NCBI GenBank assembly: GCA_936914845.1
Contig: CAKZGE010000005.1
Location: 186,001 to 250,000 of the forward strand
Source of the DNA: an uncultured Chloracidobacterium sp.
GTDB taxonomy: Bacteria > Acidobacteriota > Blastocatellia > Pyrinomonadales > Pyrinomonadaceae
DNA length: 64,000 nucleotides
Direction of reading: 5' to 3'
The translations under genes and the position numbers were made by a program. Below the pieces are notes generated by a model that had not been told where the DNA came from, ran no database searches, and was given only the letters and a program-made list of their open reading frames with translations. This document shows positions 42,176-51,261 of the stretch, piece after piece (position 1 is the stretch's first letter; the number at the start of each line of letters is the position of its first letter).

Positions 42176-42397
42176 ATGGAAAAACCAGCTGCCCAAAACA
42201 TTCAAGATGCTTTTCTTAATTCCGCGCGGCGTGAGCGCGTGAATGTTGTGATCCATTTGCTGCAGGGATCGACCCTTTCCGGGCGGATCAAAAGTTTCGA
42301 TAAATTCTCAGTGCTGCTTGACGTAGGACAGGATGTGCTGGTATTTAAACATTCGATCTCTACAATATCGCAGGAAAGAAAGCACGAAGCGGCTTAA
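42176..42397 (+). CDS. hfq: RNA chaperone Hfq
   Basis: A 73-residue Sm-like protein. Sm1 is 'NVVIHLLQGSTLSGRIKSFDKFSVLL' and Sm2 is 'DVLVFKHSISTIS', where YKH is FKH. It forms the hexamer that pairs small RNAs with mRNAs. GGAAAAAG about 13-20 bases upstream serves as a ribosome-binding site. It follows miaA, and tmk starts 6 bp after its stop. Confidence 0.95.
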   Translation: MEKPAAQNIQDAFLNSARRERVNVVIHLLQGSTLSGRIKSFDKFSVLLDVGQDVLVFKHSISTISQERKHEAA

Positions 42398-42403
42398 ACC
42401 ATT

Positions 42404-43036
42404 TTGGACGGAAAATTCATTACCTTTGAGGGCATTGACGGAAGCGGAAAATCGACCCAATTACGGATCCTTTCCGGAGACCTGGTCGGCAGAGGTGTCA
42501 ATGTGCTTTCGACGCGAGAACCGGGCGGAACGCCGCTTGGCCGCCGGCTTCGCGAAACTTTCTTGGAAACCGAAGAAAATGTGGCTCCGATGGCAGAACT
42601 CCTTCTCTTTGCTGCCGACCGCGCCCAACACGTCGAATTCCTGATCAAACCCGCACTTAAAGAAGGACGCATCGTGATCTCGGACCGCTATGCCGATGCT
42701 ACCGCCGCCTATCAAGGGGCAGGCCGCGGTTTTCGTCCGGAGGTCGTCGAACAGGTCATCGCTCTTGCGACGGGCGGGCTGACGCCGGACCTCACTCTCT
42801 TTTTTGATATCAGTATCGAAACCGCCGTTCAACGCATGTCACAACGAGCCGATTCGGGTGAAAGATCTAATCGGATGGATACCGAAACGAGCGCATTCTA
42901 CGAACGCGTCCGCACCGAATATCTGAAGCTTGCCGAACGCGAACCGAAGCGTTTTCGTGTGATCGATGCCAACGGGTCCATTCAGCAGACGTCCGCACAG
43001 GTGGCGGAGATCGTCCTTTCTTTTCTTGAACTCTAA
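42404..43036 (+). CDS. tmk: Thymidylate kinase
   Basis: A 210-residue dTMP kinase: P-loop 'FEGIDGSGKSTQL', 'TREPGGTPLGRRLRE' (DRX region), 'VISDRYADATAAYQGAGRG' and a lid 'RADSGERSNRMD'. It makes dTDP for DNA synthesis. The start is TTG at 42,404, six bases after hfq's stop, with no nearby ATG in frame; translation probably depends on coupling to hfq. Confidence 0.95.
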   Translation: MDGKFITFEGIDGSGKSTQLRILSGDLVGRGVNVLSTREPGGTPLGRRLRETFLETEENVAPMAELLLFAADRAQHVEFLIKPALKEGRIVISDRYADATAAYQGAGRGFRPEVVEQVIALATGGLTPDLTLFFDISIETAVQRMSQRADSGERSNRMDTETSAFYERVRTEYLKLAEREPKRFRVIDANGSIQQTSAQVAEIVLSFLEL

Positions 43037-43069
43037 GTTTCCCGGAAAAAGTTGTAAAATGGTCTTGCG

Positions 43070-44086
43070 ATGTTCGAAACATTGATCGGCAATGAAGAGA
43101 TAAAGGCCCTTTTGCAGCGGCTTTTTGAAAAAGGGCGGATGCCAAATTCGATGATATTGGCGGGAGCCGAGGGTGTCGGGAAACGACAGTTCGCGGTTGA
43201 GCTTGCCCGAGCGATCGTTTGCCGCGAAGGCACGGCTTGCGGAAAGTGCGTCGCGTGTTTACGGGCCGGTGCGTTCGCTCAGCCTAAACCGGATGACAAG
43301 GATGCGTTCAAAAGGCTTGTTTACAGCGAACATCCGGATGTGGCGATGGTTCTGCCCTATAACCGCAATATTCTGGTCGATGCCATTCGCGAGATCGAGC
43401 GCGAGGCCTATTTTAGGCCGTATGAAGCCGCCGCACGCATTTTTATCATCGATGATGCTCATAAAATGAACGATGCGGCCGCCAATGCTCTGCTTAAAAC
43501 ACTTGAAGAACCGGCTGCTACCTCGCATATAATTTTGATCACGTCGCGGCCGGACGCCCTTTTGCAGACCATTCGTTCGCGATGCCAGATGATCCGTTTT
43601 GCTCCTGTCGAAAGCGATCTGATCAAACAGCACCTGATGGAACAGGGGAGCTCTCGTGAAGACGCGGAAGTGATTGCCTGCGGCTCCGGCGGCAGCGTGG
43701 GGGCCGCATTGTCGATGGATGCCGAGGCGTTTCGAAATGAACGGGCGATGATGTTGGAGATCCTTAATTCGCTGGCTTTAGATGGCGGCGATGCCACGCT
43801 TTTAGCTGCAGCCGAAAAAATGAGCGATGCGCGCAATAAAGATAATTACGAACGCGGACTGGGCATTTTGGCATCTTTGATCAGAGATGGGTTGGTTTTG
43901 AACGTCGGCGGCGAGAAGATCGAGAATGCAGATCTTCGAAACGACTTGCGGCAAGCGGCGGGTGCGGTCAAGAACGCGAAACTTTCTCGCTGGATAGTCG
44001 AGATCGAAGAGGCGATCGCCTCGCTTGAAGTAAATGTAAATAAGAAGGTGACGACCGACGCACTTTTCTTAAAGATGGCGGCATAA
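43070..44086 (+). CDS. holB: DNA polymerase III delta' subunit
   Basis: A 338-residue clamp-loader protein of the AAA+ fold. 'MILAGAEGVGKRQFAVELAR' is the P-loop region, a zinc knuckle lies in 'CREGTACGKCVACLRAGAF' (four Cys), 'ARIFIIDDAHKMNDAAANALLKTLEEP' is Walker B and sensor region, and 'LITSRPDALLQTIRSRCQMI' carries the SRC motif. It is the usual neighbour of tmk in bacteria. Helical C-terminal domain present. Confidence 0.93.
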   Translation: MFETLIGNEEIKALLQRLFEKGRMPNSMILAGAEGVGKRQFAVELARAIVCREGTACGKCVACLRAGAFAQPKPDDKDAFKRLVYSEHPDVAMVLPYNRNILVDAIREIEREAYFRPYEAAARIFIIDDAHKMNDAAANALLKTLEEPAATSHIILITSRPDALLQTIRSRCQMIRFAPVESDLIKQHLMEQGSSREDAEVIACGSGGSVGAALSMDAEAFRNERAMMLEILNSLALDGGDATLLAAAEKMSDARNKDNYERGLGILASLIRDGLVLNVGGEKIENADLRNDLRQAAGAVKNAKLSRWIVEIEEAIASLEVNVNKKVTTDALFLKMAA

Positions 44087-44090
44087 GCAG

Positions 44091-44528
44091 ATGATGGCGG
44101 AAATATATAGAAACGAAAAGGGTACGCGGATCGTCGAACGCATCCTAGCGGGAGCCGGGATCGCCGCCGCCGGGGTGGCATGCATTGCTGTATGGTATTT
44201 TGACCCGTCGAAAGAAAGCTTTTTCCCGGTTTGTCCTTTGTATCGCTTTACCGGTATTGCCTGTCCGGGCTGCGGCTTGACCCGCGGGTTCCACGCCCTT
44301 TTCCACGGTGATATCCCGGCCGCGCTCGGCTATAACGCAATGATACCGGTCTTTTCCGTCTTGCTCGGATTCTTTTTCGTGTCGATGCTGCTTTTTGCTG
44401 TTCGGGGTAAAGGGTTGGGCGGCGGTAAGGTGCCGGCGAAAGCTCTCTGGGCGATCTTGGTGATAGCCGGGATCTTTTCGGTGGTTCGAAACATACCGGC
44501 CTATCCGTTCAATTTGCTTTATCCTTGA
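44091..44528 (+). CDS. DUF2752 membrane protein
   Basis: A 145-residue protein with about three membrane spans. The family signature 'CPLYRFTGIACPGCGLTRGFHALFHGD' (C-P...G-C-P-G-C-G-x-T-R) follows the first span. Proteins of this family have no known activity; the Cys motif suggests metal or redox function. It begins 4 bp after holB, so it is cotranscribed. Convergent with ispG. Confidence 0.85.
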   Translation: MMAEIYRNEKGTRIVERILAGAGIAAAGVACIAVWYFDPSKESFFPVCPLYRFTGIACPGCGLTRGFHALFHGDIPAALGYNAMIPVFSVLLGFFFVSMLLFAVRGKGLGGGKVPAKALWAILVIAGIFSVVRNIPAYPFNLLYP

Positions 44529-44542
44529 CGCTTAACAAAAGA

Positions 44543-45649
44543 TCAGGTTATCTGCACCAGCTTTTGCTCGGCTGCCAGAGATTTGGCATCTTTGCCTTCT
44601 TTTCGCAGTGCTTCGACCTCTTTCACAAATTCTTCGACAATATCTTCACCGGAAACGCGCCGCATCGGTACGCCGTCCTTGAATATCATGCCGACATTGC
44701 GGCCGAAGGTGATGCCAAGCTGCGAATCATGAGCTTCGCCCGGGCCATTTACCGCGCAGCCCATAATGGACAGATGGAGCGGTTCTTCGACGTGGGCGAG
44801 CCGCCGTTCGACCTCAGTGACTATTTCAACAAAATTGTCGATGTCCAGCCGGCCGCAGGTGGGACAAGCAACGACTGTCACGCCGCGCTTGCGAAGTTCG
44901 AGCGATTTTAAGATCTCCCAGCCAACCCGAACTTCTTCGTGCGGTTCAGCCGCCAACGAAACGCGGATCGTATCGCCAATGCCTTCATGGAGCAAAATAC
45001 CGAGTCCGATCGCCGATTTAATGGTGCCGCCAAAAGGCGTACCGGCTTCGGTGACGCCGAGATGAAGCGGATAATCGACCTTTGCAGCCATCAACCGATA
45101 GGCTTCGACCATTCGGTTAACATCTGATGCTTTCAGGGATATTATGATGTCACCAAAACCGAGATCTTCTAAAATGCGAATGTGCCGCATCCCTGATTCG
45201 ACCATTGCTTCGGGCGTTGCCGTACCGTATTTTTTCAGCAGGTCCTTTTCCAGCGAACCGCCATTGACGCCGATGCGGATCGGCACACGGCGGGCCTCAG
45301 CCGCTCGCACCACTTCGCGGACGCGGTCGATGGAGCCGATATTGCCCGGGTTGATGCGGAGCTTGTCCACGCCGGCATCGAGGGCTTTCAATGCCAATTT
45401 GTAGTGGAAATGAATGTCGGCGACGATGGGTACATCAGTGCGTTTGCGGATCTCGAACATTGCCGCGGCAGCATCATCGTCGGGAACGGCGATGCGAACT
45501 ATTTCGCAGCCGGCCTCCACCATTTCTTCGATCTGGCGGATGGTCGCCCCAACATCTGTAGTATCGGTTTTGGTCATGGACTGAACCGCCACCGGAGCCC
45601 CGCCGCCGATCTGAATATCGCGAATTTTGACTGCTTTAGATTTGCGCAT
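44543..45649 (-). CDS. ispG: 4-hydroxy-3-methylbut-2-enyl diphosphate synthase (IspG)
   Basis: A 368-residue IspG of the short bacterial type. 'QIGGGAPVAVQSMTKTDTTDV' is the start, and 4Fe-4S Cys are in 'VACPTCGRLDIDN' and 'SIMGCAVNGPGEA'. It catalyses the penultimate step of the MEP isoprenoid pathway using an iron-sulfur cluster. The ATG at 45,649 is used (a TTG one codon earlier also reads open). It is downstream of rseP, part of a dxr-rseP-ispG set that is widely conserved. Confidence 0.96.
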   Translation of the reverse strand: MRKSKAVKIRDIQIGGGAPVAVQSMTKTDTTDVGATIRQIEEMVEAGCEIVRIAVPDDDAAAAMFEIRKRTDVPIVADIHFHYKLALKALDAGVDKLRINPGNIGSIDRVREVVRAAEARRVPIRIGVNGGSLEKDLLKKYGTATPEAMVESGMRHIRILEDLGFGDIIISLKASDVNRMVEAYRLMAAKVDYPLHLGVTEAGTPFGGTIKSAIGLGILLHEGIGDTIRVSLAAEPHEEVRVGWEILKSLELRKRGVTVVACPTCGRLDIDNFVEIVTEVERRLAHVEEPLHLSIMGCAVNGPGEAHDSQLGITFGRNVGMIFKDGVPMRRVSGEDIVEEFVKEVEALRKEGKDAKSLAAEQKLVQIT

Positions 45650-45667
45650 CAATTAAAATCTACGAAG

Positions 45668-45702
45668 TTTCGAGAGTTTCAAAAGCGGCGAAAGTCTCGA
45701 AA
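45668..45702 (-). promoter_or_regulatory. Intercistronic hairpin between rseP and ispG
   Basis: TTTCGAGA (45,668-45,675) and TCTCGAAA (45,695-45,702) pair exactly and the stem extends inward (TTTC with GAAA) after one G-G mismatch, leaving a nine-base loop. There is no T-run, so it is more likely an mRNA processing or stability element than a terminator. Confidence 0.5.
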
Positions 45703-45711
45703 TTTACGCAC

Positions 45712-47076
45712 CTAGAAAAATTTGGAAATATCGAGAAATAGCGTAAATACCATCAATAAAAGTATGATGCCCAATCCGGCCAGCTGGATCTTTTCTTTAA
45801 CGGCCATGGAAAGTGTGGCACCAAACCAAGACATCACCTTTTCGATACCCAAAACTGCGATCTGACCGCCATCGAGCAGCGGGATCGGCAAAAGGTTGAA
45901 AACGCCGAGGTTGAGGCTGATGACCGCCAAAATTCCGACCAAACCGGCAAAACCGGCTTCGCGAACGACCTTGGCAATGATCTGAACGATACCGACCGGC
46001 CCGGCCAATCCCGCATCTTTTACGGAACGCTGACCCGAAAACATTTGACCGAACACCTTGCCCGTCAGCTTGATGATGCGCATGTTCGATTCGTATGCGA
46101 AAGCAGCCGCACCGCCAAGCCCGACATCGACGCGCTTGCTAAAGCTGGCGGCTCCAAAACTCGCTCCAATGCGATAAACGCCGTCGTCGCTCAATTTGGC
46201 CTGTGTTTGAAGCTCGACCCGCTGCCCATTGCGGTCAACCGTTAAGGTGCCCGGCTGGTCTTTATTATCGCGGATCAGAGCCGTAAGTTCGTCGGCATTG
46301 CGAACGGTCGATCCATTGAAGGCGATCGCCCGGTCGCCGACCTGCAATCCCGAAGCCGCTGCGGGCGAATCCGGAACGACCAAGCCGACCTCAACCGGTT
46401 CAACGCCGCTGTCCGGCTTGAAGCCGATCTGGCCGATCCCGTTGCCGTCCTGCATCACCTTTTGCGGTGTGACGGTAAGGTCCAGTTTTTGCCCACCGCG
46501 ATCGACCGTCACCGGCAATGCCTGCTCCGGTGAGATCATCGCTTCGTCATTGATATTTTCCCACGCTGGGTCCGCATGGCCGTTAAAAGCGATAATGCGG
46601 TCGCCGGATCTGATGCCGGCCTGTTCTGCCGCACCGCCGCTTTCGACCACGCCGACGATCGGTGCCGGCATCGAAGGCACGCCGTACATCATCGCGACGG
46701 TGAAGGGGATTGCCAAGGCGAGCAAAATATTCATGAAAGGGCCGCCAACCATGACCAGAAATTTTTGCCAACGCGGGCGAAGTTCGTAAAGCTCCGAATC
46801 CGGGACCTTTTCACCGTCCGATTCGCCGCCCTCGAGAGCGGCCGTCGCTTCGTCACCATAAAGCTTTACATACGCCCCGAGCGGGATGGCGCTGATGCGG
46901 TAATCCGTGTGTCCGTATTTGAAACCCCAGATACGCGGCCCAAGTCCGAAAAAGGAATACGCCTCGACACGCATACCAAGGATCTTAGCAACAATGAAAT
47001 GGCCGAATTCGTGAATATTGATGGCAATGCCAAGCACGAATATGACTGCGAGAATGACTAATAAAATATCGGGCAT
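45712..47076 (-). CDS. rseP: RIP metalloprotease RseP
   Basis: A 454-residue site-2 protease (M50). The zinc motif is 'NIHEFGHFIVA' (H22, E23, H26), the third ligand lies in 'NLLPIPLLDGGQIAVLGIE' near the C-terminus, and two PDZ domains lie between (about 120-310, 'AEQAGIRSGDRIIAFNGHA', 'SPAAASGLQVGDRAIAFNG'). It cleaves membrane anchors of regulators in envelope stress. Upstream TATAAT-like box at 47,119-47,124. Confidence 0.96.
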   Translation of the reverse strand: MPDILLVILAVIFVLGIAINIHEFGHFIVAKILGMRVEAYSFFGLGPRIWGFKYGHTDYRISAIPLGAYVKLYGDEATAALEGGESDGEKVPDSELYELRPRWQKFLVMVGGPFMNILLALAIPFTVAMMYGVPSMPAPIVGVVESGGAAEQAGIRSGDRIIAFNGHADPAWENINDEAMISPEQALPVTVDRGGQKLDLTVTPQKVMQDGNGIGQIGFKPDSGVEPVEVGLVVPDSPAAASGLQVGDRAIAFNGSTVRNADELTALIRDNKDQPGTLTVDRNGQRVELQTQAKLSDDGVYRIGASFGAASFSKRVDVGLGGAAAFAYESNMRIIKLTGKVFGQMFSGQRSVKDAGLAGPVGIVQIIAKVVREAGFAGLVGILAVISLNLGVFNLLPIPLLDGGQIAVLGIEKVMSWFGATLSMAVKEKIQLAGLGIILLLMVFTLFLDISKFF

Positions 47077-47118
47077 AGTTATAACTTAGAACCAATTTTA
47101 GCGCAGTTCGTTGGATAT

Positions 47119-47124
47119 ATTATA
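47119..47124 (-). promoter_or_regulatory. Possible -10 box upstream of rseP
   Basis: The minus strand reads TATAAT here, 42 bp before the rseP ATG. No clear -35 at 16-18 bases. Together with the 141-bp gap it suggests that rseP-ispG has its own promoter. Confidence 0.35.
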
Positions 47125-47217
47125 CACGCCCGGTAAGTCTGCGGAAAGAAAAGGCGTGTTTCAGTTTGATCACGAGAAGCTTATTTGTTGGTCCGATCCC
47201 CAATTAAACGGCGGCGG

Positions 47218-48093
47218 CTACTCTCGTGTGCGGTAGCATTGATGATCACCCACCTGATGGGGTTGGCCGGCAGGACGCGGCTGCAGGCGATTTGAACGGA
47301 AAAGTATGGTATAGCTTCCGTCCTTCAATATTTCCACGACCGCCCGCCAACGGTCAAAATCACCGCCGCTAAAGGTAATTATGCCGCGGTCGAATTGTAC
47401 CGATCCCCCTTTCCCGAGATGCACCGAATACTTCCCGTTGCCGATCGTAAATTGAGGAATGTTGCCGGGTTTGCTGACCAACATCGAACTCCCAAAATTG
47501 TAACCCCATGTGAAACACCCGAGATAGCGTCCGTTTAAGTCACCGGAGCCAGGAGCGGATTTGCGGGGCGGCGAAGAACCGTTCTGTTCGGCCGAAGAAT
47601 TATTGGTGACGGCTGTTGATCCGGGCAGAACAAGATCATTGATAAACTTCGATATTTGTTCGGAATGTTCTTCGATATTGGAAACTATCAGCAGATCTAT
47701 AACGCGACCGTTTGCGGTGGCTGAGATAGCCATAACGGCCACTTCTTTTCCGTCATATTCGCCGTTTGAAAGCCCGGCGATCACACTCCAGCCATTCTCG
47801 AGATTCGGCCCGGTCTTGGTCGGAATTCCGGTATTAATATCGATATTCTTCAGGCGGCCCCAAAGATCCCCAAAATTCTGATCGGCACTTTCAGCACCTG
47901 ATCTTGGTTTGAAAAGGGTGATCACACTTTGCTTTTCGCCTTTTGTGCTTACCAGGATCAAAGCGCTTTCGCTAGGGTGGCGTTTGAAGCCGGCCGGCGT
48001 GCGATAGATCACGCCTTCATAAGATGAAGATTGGGCAAATGTTTCGGAAAACATTATGACGATGATCGATATGATCAAAATGGCAGGCTTCAT
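47218..48093 (-). CDS. Secreted protein of unknown function between dxr and rseP
   Basis: A 291-residue protein with signal peptide (MKPAILIISIIVIMFSETFAQ). The N-terminal half (about 22-160) looks like an alpha/beta domain with 'YEGVIYRTPAGFKRHPSESALILVST'. A Ser/Pro/Asn linker ('TNNSSAEQNGSSPPRKS') precedes a C-terminal beta domain with 'GRYLGCFTWGYNFGSSMLVSK' and a final 'HQCYRTRE'. No family recognised. Its own GAGG is 11-14 bases ahead of ATG. Confidence 0.65.
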   Translation of the reverse strand: MKPAILIISIIVIMFSETFAQSSSYEGVIYRTPAGFKRHPSESALILVSTKGEKQSVITLFKPRSGAESADQNFGDLWGRLKNIDINTGIPTKTGPNLENGWSVIAGLSNGEYDGKEVAVMAISATANGRVIDLLIVSNIEEHSEQISKFINDLVLPGSTAVTNNSSAEQNGSSPPRKSAPGSGDLNGRYLGCFTWGYNFGSSMLVSKPGNIPQFTIGNGKYSVHLGKGGSVQFDRGIITFSGGDFDRWRAVVEILKDGSYTILFRSNRLQPRPAGQPHQVGDHQCYRTRE

Positions 48094-48122
48094 TGATCTA
48101 ATTCCTCGCTATAATGCTACGC

Positions 48123-48145
48123 GAAAAAAAGCGGGCCGAAAGGCC
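48123..48145 (-). terminator. Short hairpin with T-run after dxr
   Basis: GGCC-GAAA-GGCC (48,134-48,145), read on the minus strand with CGC then seven T after it. The stem is only four pairs, so termination is probably weak. It would separate dxr from the next gene. Confidence 0.4.
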
Positions 48146-48147
48146 AT

Positions 48148-49317
48148 CTATGCAGCGATCGCCCTTTCAATTTTAGATATCGCCGAGGCTCTTGCATTCT
48201 GATCCGCGAGAATTATTGCTTCCAGATCAGAGGCGGCCACCGGTTCGTGTTCGTCCATCACCGCTCTGTTGATCGCAGCGATGTCTGCCAAGCCGATCTT
48301 ACCGTCTAAAAATGCTTGTACCGCAATTTCATTCGCCGCATTCAGAACCGCGGGCATTGTGCCGCCCGTTCTTAACGCATCGAAGGCAAGCCCCAAACAC
48401 GGAAATCGGCCGATGTCCGGAGCCTCGAAGGTCAAGGTGCCGAGCTTTGCCAGATCGAGCGGTTCCATAGTGCTCCGCAAACGGTCCGGCCAGGTCAGGG
48501 CATATTGGATCGGGTGTTTCATATCGGTCACGCCCATTTGTGCAATGATGGAACCGTCTATGAATTCAACCATCGAATGGACCACCGATTGCGGATGAAC
48601 GATCACCGATATTTGATCGGCATCAAAGCCGAAAAGCCATTTTGCCTCGATCACCTCAAGTCCTTTATTCATTAAGGTAGCGGAATCGATAGTTATTTTT
48701 TCGCCCATTTTCCAGTTAGGATGGGCGAGAGCGTCGGAACGAGACGCTTTGGCGATCTGGTCAGCTGTTCGCGTGCGAAAAGGCCCGCCCGAAGCGGTCA
48801 GGATCAATCGTTTCACCTCGGTGCGCCGCTCGCCTCGCAGACATTGGTGCAGAGCATTGTGTTCAGAATCTACCGGCAACAGTTCTGCTCCGCTTTTTTC
48901 GGCGGCCGCGGTAATGATCTCTCCGGCAACGACCAATGATTCTTTGTTTGCCAAAGCGATCCGTTTCCCCATCTCTGCCGCACGCAGCGTCGGGACTACG
49001 CCGGCGGCGCCGACCGCGGCTGATACGACCGTTTCGGCAGCCGGATGAATTGCCGCTTCTATCATCCCTGTGGTACCGGTGACAATTTTCGGCGGCTTAC
49101 AGTCGAGCTTATGCAAAAGCATCTGCAATTCTTCTGCGTGTTCATCATCGCAGCACGAGACGAGTTCCGGATGATACAAGCTGACCTGCTCTGCCAACAG
49201 CTTTACGTTCCGTCCCGCTGCCAGAGCGACGACCCGAAAACCATTCAGATGATCGATCACCTTTAGCGTATTTTGTCCTATGGAACCGGTCGAGCCGAGA
49301 ATGGAGATCCCTTTCAT
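48148..49317 (-). CDS. dxr: 1-deoxy-D-xylulose-5-phosphate reductoisomerase
   Basis: A 389-residue Dxr. NADPH-binding 'ISILGSTGSIGQNTLKVI' at the start, 'ALANKESLVVAGEII' and the metal-binding 'LLPVDSEHNALHQCL' (DSEH), then 'SGGPFRTR' and 'NWKMGEKITIDSATLMNKGLEVIEAKWLF', all matching the family. It converts DXP to MEP. The C-terminal helical domain is complete. It is the first gene of the dxr-orf-rseP-ispG run, with a 158-bp gap before the next divergent gene. Confidence 0.97.
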   Translation of the reverse strand: MKGISILGSTGSIGQNTLKVIDHLNGFRVVALAAGRNVKLLAEQVSLYHPELVSCCDDEHAEELQMLLHKLDCKPPKIVTGTTGMIEAAIHPAAETVVSAAVGAAGVVPTLRAAEMGKRIALANKESLVVAGEIITAAAEKSGAELLPVDSEHNALHQCLRGERRTEVKRLILTASGGPFRTRTADQIAKASRSDALAHPNWKMGEKITIDSATLMNKGLEVIEAKWLFGFDADQISVIVHPQSVVHSMVEFIDGSIIAQMGVTDMKHPIQYALTWPDRLRSTMEPLDLAKLGTLTFEAPDIGRFPCLGLAFDALRTGGTMPAVLNAANEIAVQAFLDGKIGLADIAAINRAVMDEHEPVAASDLEAIILADQNARASAISKIERAIAA

Positions 49318-49475
49318 AAATCAAAACTAGATTAGCATAATGCCGCATTCAAAGGTATCGGATGGCTTTTTCTGGCAACGGAAGCAATATTTGGATCGTC
49401 CAAATACCGGCCTTCGATGCTTTTTACATCTTCTGTCCCCGAAAGCCGTAAAAATCTAGACAAGGGAGAATTTCG

Positions 49476-49832
49476 ATGAAAAAACTATTAACATTGTCAT
49501 TATTTGCACTTATAGTCGGGATCGGCACATCGGTAGAGGCGAAGGCGAATGACAAGTCGGCGGCGGTGGTTGTCGCCGGTGTCGAAACCGGTGCTCAGGT
49601 CTTAGAACAGACCCGATATGGCCGAGACCGGCGGTGGGACGATCGGCGAAATGACCGTCGGTGGAATGATCGTCGGTGGAACGACCGCCGTTGGAACAAT
49701 TCGCGTCCGGCGGTTCGGTACGAAACGCGCATCGTCCGGCGTGGCAATAAGGTCTATCGCGAAACATATCGTGTGACCTACGACCGCGGGCGTGTAAAAA
49801 CGAAACGTGTTGACCGAGTTCGTATCCGCTAG
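49476..49832 (+). CDS. Small Arg/Trp-rich secreted repeat protein
   Basis: A 118-residue protein with a signal peptide (MKKLLTLSLFALIVGIGTSVEA) and a GGGAG about 8 bases before ATG. The centre is a repeat of DRRWN units ('DRRNDRRWNDRRWNDRRWNN'), and the basic C-terminus has 'RYETRIVRRGNKVYRETYRVTYDRGRVKTKRV', which resembles a small beta hairpin often found in short proteins of this type. Very high positive charge suggests binding to anionic polymers such as LPS or nucleic acid. Role unknown. Followed by a strong terminator. Confidence 0.75.
   Translation: MKKLLTLSLFALIVGIGTSVEAKANDKSAAVVVAGVETGAQVLEQTRYGRDRRWDDRRNDRRWNDRRWNDRRWNNSRPAVRYETRIVRRGNKVYRETYRVTYDRGRVKTKRVDRVRIR
49653..49697 (+). 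repeat. Three 15-bp tandem repeats encoding DRRWN
   Basis: Units at 49,653-49,667, 49,668-49,682 and 49,683-49,697 are near-identical (GACCGTCGGTGGAAT, GATCGTCGGTGGAAC, GACCGCCGTTGGAAC). The unit length is five codons, so copy number could change without a frameshift. Confidence 0.8.
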
Positions 49833-49847
49833 TTTCCGATGAATAAG

Positions 49848-49875
49848 AAAGGGGCCTTTTTCGGCTCCTTTTTTA
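49848..49875 (+). terminator. Bidirectional intrinsic terminator between the repeat protein and hisS
   Basis: AAGGGGCC (49,849-49,856) pairs with GGCTCCTT (49,863-49,870) around a short T-rich loop, followed by a T run on the plus strand and preceded by A-rich bases that give a weaker T-rich tail on the minus strand. It ends the plus gene and abuts the hisS stop. Confidence 0.75.
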
Positions 49876-51222
49876 TTGATCTGCCAAGCGGGTCGCGATC
49901 TGAGAACGGTCAACGCTCTCCTGTTCGCCGGTCCGCATGTTTTTTATCGTAACGCTGCCTTCGGCAAATTCGGTATCACCCAGAATGCATACGAACGGCA
50001 CCTTGATCGCATCGGCGTACTTCATTTGCTTGGCAAATTTATCGACTTCGGGGTACACGGCCACACGCAGTCCCGCCGCACGAAGATCTTTTGCAAGAGC
50101 CAAAGAGGCGTTCATCAGCTCCGGGCCGAGCAATGTGATCATGACATCTGCCGGAGTCGATACGGCGATCTCAGGCGGAAACATTCCGCGTTCTTCCATA
50201 ACGACCAGAATGCGTTCCAGGCCCAAAGAGAAACCGCATGCCGGGATCTGTTCCTTGCCGAACATCCCTATCAACCCGTCATAACGCCCGCCGCCGCCGA
50301 GTGAGCCTGCCAGATCCGGCACGTTTATTTCCATGATCGCTCCGGTGTAATATGAAAGTCCACGAGCCAAACTGGCATCGATAGATATCGTTGAAATATC
50401 CGCCAAAAGCTGGCGGCTCAGATCTAAGATCGAACTAAGCTCGCTAATGGCCTTCAGCGCAGCAGCATTTTCGCCGACAAAATCGGCAAGCGTTTCCAGA
50501 ACTCCCGGGTTGCCTAAAGTTTGCAGCTTCTTAAAAAGCTCGAGCAGCATTTCAGCCCCGCCTATACCGCGACCGGTAAATTCGTTCGCTACGCCCGCAG
50601 CCCCTATCTTGTCCAGTTTGTCGAGAATGATGAGTGCGTCCACGTGCCGGTCCGGGGGGATACCTGCCGCATCGAGCATGCCGCTCAGCAATTGACGATG
50701 ATTGATGCGGACCGTGAAATCCTTAAAGCCGAGACGGTCCAATATCGAGCTGACAGCGGCGATCTGTTCGGCCTCGACGACGGGCGATGAAGACCCGATG
50801 GCATCGACGTCGCACTGATAGAATTCGCGAAAGCGGCCCTTGGCGGGGCGGTCGGCTCGCCAGACGGGCTGTATTTGATACCGCTTGAAAAACTTCGGCA
50901 GCTCGTTGCGGTTATTGGCCGTGACCCGTGCCAAAGGAACGGTCAGGTCGTAGCGCAAAGCGAGGTCGGACAGGTCCGATTCTTTTGCGGCAACAGCAAT
51001 GTTCAGCTTTTCGCCGCGTTTCAACACTTTGAAGATGAGTTGATTGCCCTCGTCGCCATATTTTCCCATCAGCGTGTCCAGATTTTCGACGGCAGGTGTT
51101 TCCAGCGGCTCATATCCGTAGCTTTCGTAAACCTTTTTGATGGTGCCGATAACATAGTTGCGTCGGCGGACGTCGGCGGGCAGAAGATCGCGCATGCCTC
51201 GTGCCGGATTCGTTTTGCTCAT
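49873..51222 (-). CDS. hisS: Histidyl-tRNA synthetase
   Basis: A 449-residue class II synthetase. Motif 1 region is 'YGYEPLETPAVENLDTL', motif 2 'FYQCDVDAIGSSSPVVEAE' preceded by 'PVWRADRPAKGRFREF', the histidine loops are 'ARGLSYYTGAIMEI' (HisA) and 'GGRYDGLIGMFG', and motif 3 is 'ACGFSLGLERILVVM'. The C-terminal anticodon-binding domain is present. It follows the PagL-like gene by 39 bp on the same strand. Confidence 0.97.
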   Translation of the reverse strand: MSKTNPARGMRDLLPADVRRRNYVIGTIKKVYESYGYEPLETPAVENLDTLMGKYGDEGNQLIFKVLKRGEKLNIAVAAKESDLSDLALRYDLTVPLARVTANNRNELPKFFKRYQIQPVWRADRPAKGRFREFYQCDVDAIGSSSPVVEAEQIAAVSSILDRLGFKDFTVRINHRQLLSGMLDAAGIPPDRHVDALIILDKLDKIGAAGVANEFTGRGIGGAEMLLELFKKLQTLGNPGVLETLADFVGENAAALKAISELSSILDLSRQLLADISTISIDASLARGLSYYTGAIMEINVPDLAGSLGGGGRYDGLIGMFGKEQIPACGFSLGLERILVVMEERGMFPPEIAVSTPADVMITLLGPELMNASLALAKDLRAAGLRVAVYPEVDKFAKQMKYADAIKVPFVCILGDTEFAEGSVTIKNMRTGEQESVDRSQIATRLADQ

Positions 51223-51261
51223 ATCATTTTTCCGCGGTCTATTCCGCAGACAATATTTTAT

